Positions 28,201 through 37,200 of a DNA stretch of 64,000 nt are shown here, piece after piece (within the stretch, counting starts at the first letter, position 1; every line of letters begins with the position of its first letter). Below the pieces are notes generated by a model. It had not been told where the DNA came from. It made no database searches and was given only the letters and a program-made list of their open reading frames with translations. Both the position numbers and the translations under genes were made by a program. Source of the stretch: Biomphalaria glabrata (taxonomy: Eukaryota > Mollusca > Gastropoda > Planorbidae). The stretch lies in contig NC_074721.1 in NCBI RefSeq assembly GCF_947242115.1, forward strand, positions 17,157,501 to 17,221,500, in the 5' to 3' direction.

Positions 28201-31200
28201 TAGTAAAGGGATGAATTCACTAGGCAGTGAGTCAGGATTAAATAGTGAGGAGAAGGAGAACAGTTACTTACTCCATGATGCCATGCTGTCACGACTTCAG
28301 ATGTCTCTTCCACTGCTATCCAAGTCTCAAGGCAAACCAGATGGGACTGCCCTCAGTGATGAAGGCTCCTTGGATAATGCTTGCAGCTGGAGCTTTTCCA
28401 AAGAGTCTTTGAATTCTAAAAGCTCAGCAGATAATCTGGGGAAAGATTATCAGAGGATAGAACACGATCAGTCCATTGACACCACAGTTAGACAGAAATC
28501 AGGCATAATCAAGAAGAAAAGCTCAGAGCCCTGTTCACCTCCTTTGAATACTGAACTTCAGAAATCTCTAGCTAACAGGCGGGATGCTTTGAAATGCCCT
28601 GATGAGGATGAATGTCTAACTAATTCTTCTCAAGATGACAGCGATCATTGCTCACATGCCAGTCTTGCTTCCATGGACTCCATCCACTCAACCATTATTT
28701 TGGGTCATTGCATTCCATTACCTCATGACCTAAAGAGAAATTTAAAAGGAGAATTCCTTACCAACAAAGGCAAATATAAGAGGCCCATGCTAAGTTCCAG
28801 TGAACAATCTGAACTTTTCAGAGAACTACCATATCAGGACTCAAACCTTTGTTCTATTATTGAACATGAAGATGAAAGTATTTGTGATTCCAATGTGAGT
28901 ATTTCAGAAGACTCTTCACCAAGTAGAAACAGTTATCTGCATCAGCAAGCAGCTGTTATTGTCATTGAAGATAAGGATATGATGGACTTTCATGACATTT
29001 TTCTTCACAATGACATTTGTTTAACACCTGACATCCATGACAAAAATAGAGCCAATTTGATAGAACAGCCTGAGTATAAACAGAGAGGTTTGTTTGTGGA
29101 GCCAGTGAATGACCAAGGAGATGTTGAGGTTGACAGTGAAACACTGGACCCCAAATTAAATAATGAAATACAGAGAAGTGATGAAGACGCTGAAGTGACT
29201 GCAGAGGATGAGGATCAGAAAGAACACAGTATTGGGGACACTGATGGCATGTATGGTTCAGCTAGTCTAGACATGTCTCTTGAGGAACACTTGAAAGACT
29301 TTGGCTCTGGAGATGACAAAGACTCTGAAGATTTGTTCAATGCTTGGGATCATGATGAAGAGGATGTTGTGGAGCCCCATGAGAGTATACCAGAAGAGGA
29401 AGTTTGGGATGTTCATACCTACAGAAGAGATCAGATGGCTTGTGACTTTCTACTGTGTACTAATAAGATTGAGTCAGTCAAGAGCTACTCAGATGATATA
29501 GGTCAGAAGGAGCTAATGAGAAGTACGCCTTTGACTGATGTGTACAGGAACTTAGACTATGAGTTAACAGTGACAGACCTAGCATCAGAGAACGTATGCA
29601 GGCTCAAGGAAACACAAGAGAAGAGAAAAAAGAGAGTGAGGTTTTCAGAAGTAGTTGATGTTTGGTCTGGCTCTGAGCAGCTGATGCAGGAGGATGGAGA
29701 TGAATACAAGATGACACTGACACTATACACTGACACATTGAATGACAGTGATGGAGATGTGACAGATGACAGCACAGACTCGGTACGACCAGAAGTAGGA
29801 AACATGTGGTATGAAAGGGAGAAAACTCAAACAGAGGCGTATGAGCCAGAAGCCTGTAATAAGGTTTGCTCTGAACAGTTTATTAACAGTCATTATGTCA
29901 GGGATGAGACAGGCTTTTATAAACAATCTGGAGTTCAACAGATGCTAGGCATAACTAGAACTGAACTTGGGAAAATCCAGAGCAATCTTTATGAGGCAGA
30001 GCCATCAATGCATGATGAATTACTTGAAGTGAATGCTAAAAATGTATCATCAAGGCTAACTAATAACTTTGAAGACGTTGATATTCTTGTTCACATTCAG
30101 CCTTTACTTCCCACACCCAATGACTTGACAACCCATTTGACTTTACTGGATGAAGAACTGTTAGCCATACTTAACTGCCACCATAAATATATACCTCACT
30201 GCCAAGTTGAGGCACATATAATGTCAAGTATGGATACTACTCAGATTTTAACTATTGATGGAGAAGTTGAGACTTTGAATGATCCTGACTTTGAGTATGA
30301 TCTTGATAACACTAAAAATGTGAAGTTTTCCACCAGAAACCAACCAGCAATGTTTGCCACAAGCTATGATTTGTCACTAGATAATTGCAATGTCTACAGT
30401 TCTATTTTGTTGATTAAAGCTGAATCAGAATCAAAGCTGAGCAGTTCAAGTTTAGGCCCAATAACAAGTCATGGCAATGCTCCTGCTTCATCTTTGCCTA
30501 CAGTTAAGAAAAGATTTTGCACATGCAAAAATGTGATCTGTCTTGGGTGCCCCAATTCTTCACACAGTATCAAAGAAGAAGATTTTTACTATAAGCCAGT
30601 GAAATTTACCATGACACTGGAAGATGCTTTGAAATTCTATCAAAATATTGAAGTCACTCATTCTGAGGAGAATGTAAAACATAGAAAATTTGATAACCAT
30701 TTTGAAAGTACTATTTCTATTACTGAGGACACAGGAAAAGTAAATACTGACAATAATATGTGGATCAAGTCATACCAAATTGATAAGGGTGATACCTCCA
30801 ATAGAACATCTTTAATAAAGCGTCACCATGATATGTCAGCCTCTTCTTCATGTAGAGAATTTCTTTTATATACATTTGAGCCTATACCAGACCTTTGTCA
30901 TGAAAAATCTTCTGAGCTTGTAATAAACAATTGTCACTCTACTGAACTAGCTATGCTTTTTGGCCATTTAGATTGCATAGATGAAGTTGATCCAGCACCT
31001 GAAGCTTTGGGAGAGGTTAAGACTGATGAGACAGAAATTGGTTTCCTGGAAATGAGCAGTGTGGGCCCAGATTATCTTTCCAATAAACAAAATCATCAAG
31101 CTTTGGATCAGTCAGAAAACAACAAAGATGATGATGTTGTGAATGATGGCCTGCACTCTAAAGAAGTAGTAAACACACAACCTCAATCATCCACTAATTT

Positions 31201-34200
31201 CCAGAGTATTGATACACTGGATAATGTTTTACAAAATACATCCTACACCTTTGAGCCAGATCTGCTTCAAAGCTCAAAGCCTAAATTACAAGCCATTAAA
31301 CCAGATCTGGCTCCAAACTCACAGTATGAATCAGTTGAAGCAGTTTTGGCTCCAAACTCACAGTATGAATCAGTGGAAGCAGTTTTGGCTCCACAGTATG
31401 AATCAATGGAAGCAGTTTTGGCCCCACAGTATGAATCAGTTGAAGCAGTTTTGGCTCCAAACTCACAGTGTGAATCAGTGGAAGCAGTTTTGGCTCCAAA
31501 CTCACAGTATGAATCAGTGGAAGCAGTTTTTGCTCCAAACTCACAGTATGAATCAGTTGAAGCAGTTTTGGCTCCAAACTCACAGTGTGAATCAGTGGAA
31601 GCAGTTTTGGCTCCAAACTCACAGTGTGAATCAGTGGAAGCAGATCTGGCTCTAAACTCACAGTATGAATCAGTGGAAGCAGTTCTGGTTCAGAATACAC
31701 AGTATGAATCAGTTGAAGCAGTTCTGGCTCCAAATTCACAGTATGAATCAGTGGAAGCAGTTTTGGCTCCAAACTCACATTATGAATCAGTGGAAACAGT
31801 TCTGGCTCCAAATTCACAGTATGAATCAGTTGAAGCAGTTCTGGCTCCAAACTCACAGTATGAATCAGTTGAAGCAGTTCTGGCTCCAAACTCACAGCAT
31901 GAATCAGGTGAAGCAGTTCTGGCTCAGAACTCAATGTATGAATCAGGTGAAGTAGTTCTGGCTCAGAACTCAATGTATGAATCATTTGAAGTAGTTCTGG
32001 CTCAGAACTCAATGTATGAATCAGTTGAAGCAGTTCTGGCTCCAAACTCAAAGCATGAATTACAGTCTCTTGAACTAGAGCTTCTCCAGAGTTCCAAGTC
32101 TGAAAACCATAACATAGAAGCAGCTCTGTCCAAAAGCTCAGTGCCTGAATTACAATTAATTGAACAAGATCTGTCTCAGAGCTCACAACTTAATAGACAA
32201 TCAAATGAACCAGATCTGCCTCAGAACTCACAATTAGCTTTACAATCTAATGAACAAGATCTGCCTCAGAACTCACAATTAGCTTTACAATCTAATGAAC
32301 CAGATCTGCCTCAGAACTCACAATTAGCTTTACAATCTAATGAACCAGATCTGCCTCAGAACTCACAATTAGCTTTACAATCAAATGAACCAGATCTGCC
32401 TCAGAACTCACAATTTGCTTTACAATCAAATGAACCAGATCTGCCTCAGAACTCACAATTTGCTTTACAATCAAATGAACTAGATCTGCCTCAGAACTCA
32501 CAATTTGCTTTACAATCTAATGAACCAGATCTGCATCAGAACTCACAATTTGCTTTACAATCTAATGAACAAGATCTGCCTCAGAACTCACAATTAGCTT
32601 TACAATCTAATGAACCAGATCTGCCTCAGAACTCACAATTAGCTTTACAATCAAATGAACCAGATCTGCCTCAGAACTCACAATTTGCTTTACAATCAAA
32701 TGAACCAGATCTGCCTCAGAACTCACAATTTGCTTTACAATCAAATGAACTAGATCTGCCTCAGAACTCACAATTTGCTTTACAATCTAATGAACCAGAT
32801 CTGCATCAGAACTCACAATTTGCTTTACAATCTAATGAACAAGATCTGCCTCAGAACTCACAATTAGCTTTACAATCAAATGAGCCAGATCTGCCTCAGA
32901 ACTCACAATTTGCTTTACAATCAAATGAACTAGATCTGCCTCAGAACTCACAATTTGCTTTACAATCTAATGAACCAGATCTGCCTCAGAACTCACAATT
33001 TGCTTTACAATCAAATGAACCAGATCTGCCTCAGAACTCACAATTAGCTTTACAATCAAATGAACAAGATCTGCCTGTGAACTCACAACTTAAATTACAA
33101 TCAAATGAACCAGATCTACCCCAGAGCATAAGCTATGAGTACAATACAGTTGAAGCAGATTTGTCCCAGTGCTCAAAGTGTGAATCTTTATCTGAGAAGT
33201 ATGTGCTGTTTATGCCAGCTTATGTTGAAGCCAACTCAGAAGTTTCTCTCTGTAGTACAGAAGTGTCCTCTGAGCAAGCAGTTCTTGGCTCAACTCCTGA
33301 CTCCACCTTTGCAGAGTTTTCCAGTGATAGCAGCACCAACGGAACACTTTTATTTTTTCCAACCCCTGGGGATCACAATGCCAACCAAGGTTCAGCCAAT
33401 CAGTTTGATACAGACCACATTGTTTGTGATACCTCCAGTGATGAAAGTTTAAAGTTAACCCAGTCTCTAGATCATTTCAGACTGGATTAATTTGCTGAGG
33501 ATCATTCATGTGTGAATGATGTTAAGAACTGTGAAGATGGCAAGGCTTGCACAATGTTGAGAATACTAGACTTTCATCTGACGTTGACAAATACAAACAT
33601 TTCTTGTTCGAATAGCCAAAACATAGGTCATTATACTTGAGAGACATGGGCTAACACAACCCAGTCTTGTATATTTGATAATTGACATCTGTAGAACGCT
33701 ATACAACTGTTGCATTCTATCATTTTTTGTTTTCTAGTTTGAACTGATTACATTAGATGAAACTAATGTCTTTATTATTCAAGCCAATAAATGTGGTCTT
33801 CAAATAAACAAAATGTCTACAGTTAAACATTGTCATTTGTTAACAAGACTTGAATGTTAATGAAACATTTATATGTTTTACTTTATTAAATTTGTTTTAT
33901 AATTAAATTACTGTATTAATTTTTAAAAAAAATTTAGGTAAGGCTGTTTTAAATTTATTTCCAACTTGGATTGACGTTTTTCAACATTATTTTGAAGTTT
34001 AAATTTATTTCATTTTTATTTTTAACTTTTCACCATTTGCATATATGAAACATTTAACCAAGTAATAAGGTAATAAATTCATTTGGAACTAATTATTAAT
34101 TAAAGGGTGTGATATGGGTGTAAACATTTTAATTTTAATTGAAAAGTAATTTAAATAATTTCTTAGCATTTTGATAGGAAACTAACACAGAAACTACTTT

Positions 34201-37200
34201 TATATTGATAAAATCTTTGCTATAATTTAATTGAAAATGCCTTTTTTTCATAACAGAATGTGACAAATATGTTTTGGTTCTCTTTAGGTCAAGAGGGACT
34301 CCACTTCTCAGCTAAATGGTCACAAGAGTGATCCCCCTGTAACAGAGAGACCTGTATCAGCTCCTAGAACTCTGTTGACAGCACAGAATACAGCAAAGAA
34401 AGTGGAAGACAGCGATGACAGTGACAATAATGATGACAACAGTGATAACAATGATGACAATGAAAGTGATGATGATGAGAAAAAGTAAAGATATATTTAG
34501 AATATAGTTATCTTTGTTCATATCATAACATTTAACCCATAGGTGATAAGAGGGTGACTTAACTAACTTGATCTAATCCACTTAAGCATAGGGCGGCAAC
34601 AGCACTACACCCTTGGACATCCTTGCATCTGTGCTTCTTGGTCACTGGTGTGCATCATGAGCTCTTCTTGAGAGGAATCACAATGACCAAGGTCTTTTCC
34701 TGTTGTGGTTTTTGTAACATTGTCATTTTTCAAATGGTGAGGTTGCTTACCTCATGCCCGGACTTGGGGCAGCTTCCTTGCAAAGTGACAGCAGCATTAT
34801 TGATCAGTAGTATTGGATATGCATTAAGAATGGGCCTCTTCAGTCACATCAGAAGTTGCATAGGGAAAAGATCCTCTATTGAGATGTAAAATGCCACAGA
34901 TTACAGTAAATAGCAAGGATACTTTTTGGCTTTACAGAAATTATTTAACCCTTAAAACATGTGTGGCAGTTTAGCCTCTAAATATCAGAATTGTAATTCC
35001 ATTTTGCTCAGCACTTTAAGGGTTAAAATTATTCTTTTCAAACCATATAAAGATGTGTAGTTTTGACCCAATACCTGGACCTTAAGAAGCCATGAAGATT
35101 ATAGATTAATGTGTATTGTGTTTAAATGATGCAGTCTTGCCACCTGAAATCATTTTAGTCTAGAAATTTGAATTGTTGTAGCTCTGATGCATCATTTTTC
35201 AGGGTAGTAAAAGATTGAATTTACAATTCTCAGTGCCATTAATCTATCCGTTTTCAATGCTAAGGTTGTCAACATGACATACTAGACTACAAAATTCTGA
35301 TAGTTGGTAACTTTGGTACTGTCCTGCCTGACCAAATACAGCTCAATGTCTATGTAGATGGATCTGTCTTAACATGCTTGGTTTGGAAATTTGAACTACC
35401 TCAAAGATCATTCATAGGTCCAGACTTTGTTTAGTATAAACACTCCATGGTGTTATCAGAGTTCTCTCTTCAAATACCATTTTCAAGTCATGACATACAA
35501 CCATATGATTTTGTTTGTTTGTTAACCAATGCATATAAAAACTTTTTTGAATTTCCACCTTTCCATCTACTTAAAAAAAAAAGAAGGAGGCATCAAAAGT
35601 GACAGCAGGTCTCAATGCTTGGGTTATAAACCAGATGGGACTGTCATATGCATTTAGAGGCACAGTCATTAAAGAATTTATTAATAAGTATGGCTGCCTG
35701 ATCACACAGTATGTGCTGGACTGTTATTCAGCTGTCTTGATAGTCAAGGGTTCATACCCTGCCCTGCTGCTCCATTTCCTTGCAGGAAGTTTGGACTAGG
35801 AAGTAGATAAACTCTGAAGGAATATCTGAAACATGTAAAAAATTAACAAGTAGGGGAGCTTATCCACCTCTGGCAATGTCATTCCATGGAAATCAGCATT
35901 TGAAGACTAATCATGAAATTAAAGGAATCCATTCTTAATCATAAATACCAGTTACTAAGTGGAGAATATATTGTTGAAGTTGAAGGTTATCCAGTCCTGG
36001 CATTTGTCTTATACTGCTAATCATTTGTTTTATACTGCTAATTATTTAATTGCAGAGACTTGAATGTGTATGAAGTACCCATTGATCCACTGCCCAGAGG
36101 AAAAAAGCAAGCTGTCAATGATGACAGTGATAGCAGTGATAGTATGGACCATCAAAATAAGAATGACAAGGAGCCACCCAATACACTCTATATGGTCAGT
36201 TGTGTGTGTTATGTGAAGGAAATTGCTTGTAGTGTTAAAAATTACTTAAAATGCATATATAGTTAAGAGACATACCTTTGCCAATATATGTGTTTCTGGG
36301 GAAGAAAAGTCATGTCACAAGTTTCAGTCATGCTCCCAACACCACTGTTTCAAGGGTTACAACTGTTAGAAGTATAAGAATGTAAAAAAAAAATGAATAC
36401 ATTTGATAAAGTACAGAGAAATGAGGAAAGCTTATAACTTGTTAAACAGAATAATCCATTCATTATTTTACTTTTCTTTGTAAAATTTTTTTCCTGATGT
36501 TTACAGGTGAGAGCAACTCACAAGTACGTTGGGGAAGATGTTGATGAATTAAGTTTTGAGGCTGGAGAGATTATTTATGTCATAAAATTTGAGAATCCAG
36601 ATGAGCAGGTAATTGGAATTATGGGTTGAATCACTTAAAGCAATATGTTAACAAAAAATAAATTGAATTTATAAATACTGTTCTGGAATCGAAAATAAAG
36701 AAATGGCTTTATCAGTCTTTTTAAAATCAATTTATTTTGTTTAATAATAATAATTTTTATTATCCATGAGGACATTTTTCTTACCTTTGTGTTTTGAACT
36801 GGGATTATCAAGACCATCGAATGACAGTCCAGAGCTGATACCACACTACCAGACAGCCATCTTCTCTTGACCTAATCTTTGGCTGAGAAATGAAACAAAA
36901 ATTTATTGACTAATATATAGTAGAGTCACTATTGCAGAACAGGCATGTTTGCAGAACAGCTCATCGAAATTAGTTAAAATCTACTTTATTTTGTAATTTT
37001 CTGCTAAACTACTGTAACGATACTGCGCATGGTCAATTTTTCTACACTTCCAATATAAGGGTTTTCCTTTTACAGCAGAAAATTAATTTTGACTCCAGGT
37101 TAAAGTTGACAGGTGTGGAATCGTCCATTATTTTTCACGTACCAGGAGAACCGCAAGGGTCAGGGCTTAAGGCTTTTTAAAAGTGATAATGACCCATCAC

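Noticed and set aside
30120-30170. [10 protein letters not shown] as a clathrin box in the giant tail
   Set aside because: The fourth position is Glu instead of a hydrophobic residue; it does not fit L-hydrophobic-x-hydrophobic-acid. I also saw no DPF/DPW motif in the exon.
31209-31955. Two + strand frames with repeated [13 protein letters not shown] units
   Set aside because: Alternate-frame shadow of the 13-aa array, for the same reason.
31296-32186. 296-codon open frame on the minus strand
   Set aside because: It is the reverse reading of the 39-bp coding array; unit length divisible by three keeps other frames open. The + strand frame has phase-matched splicing.
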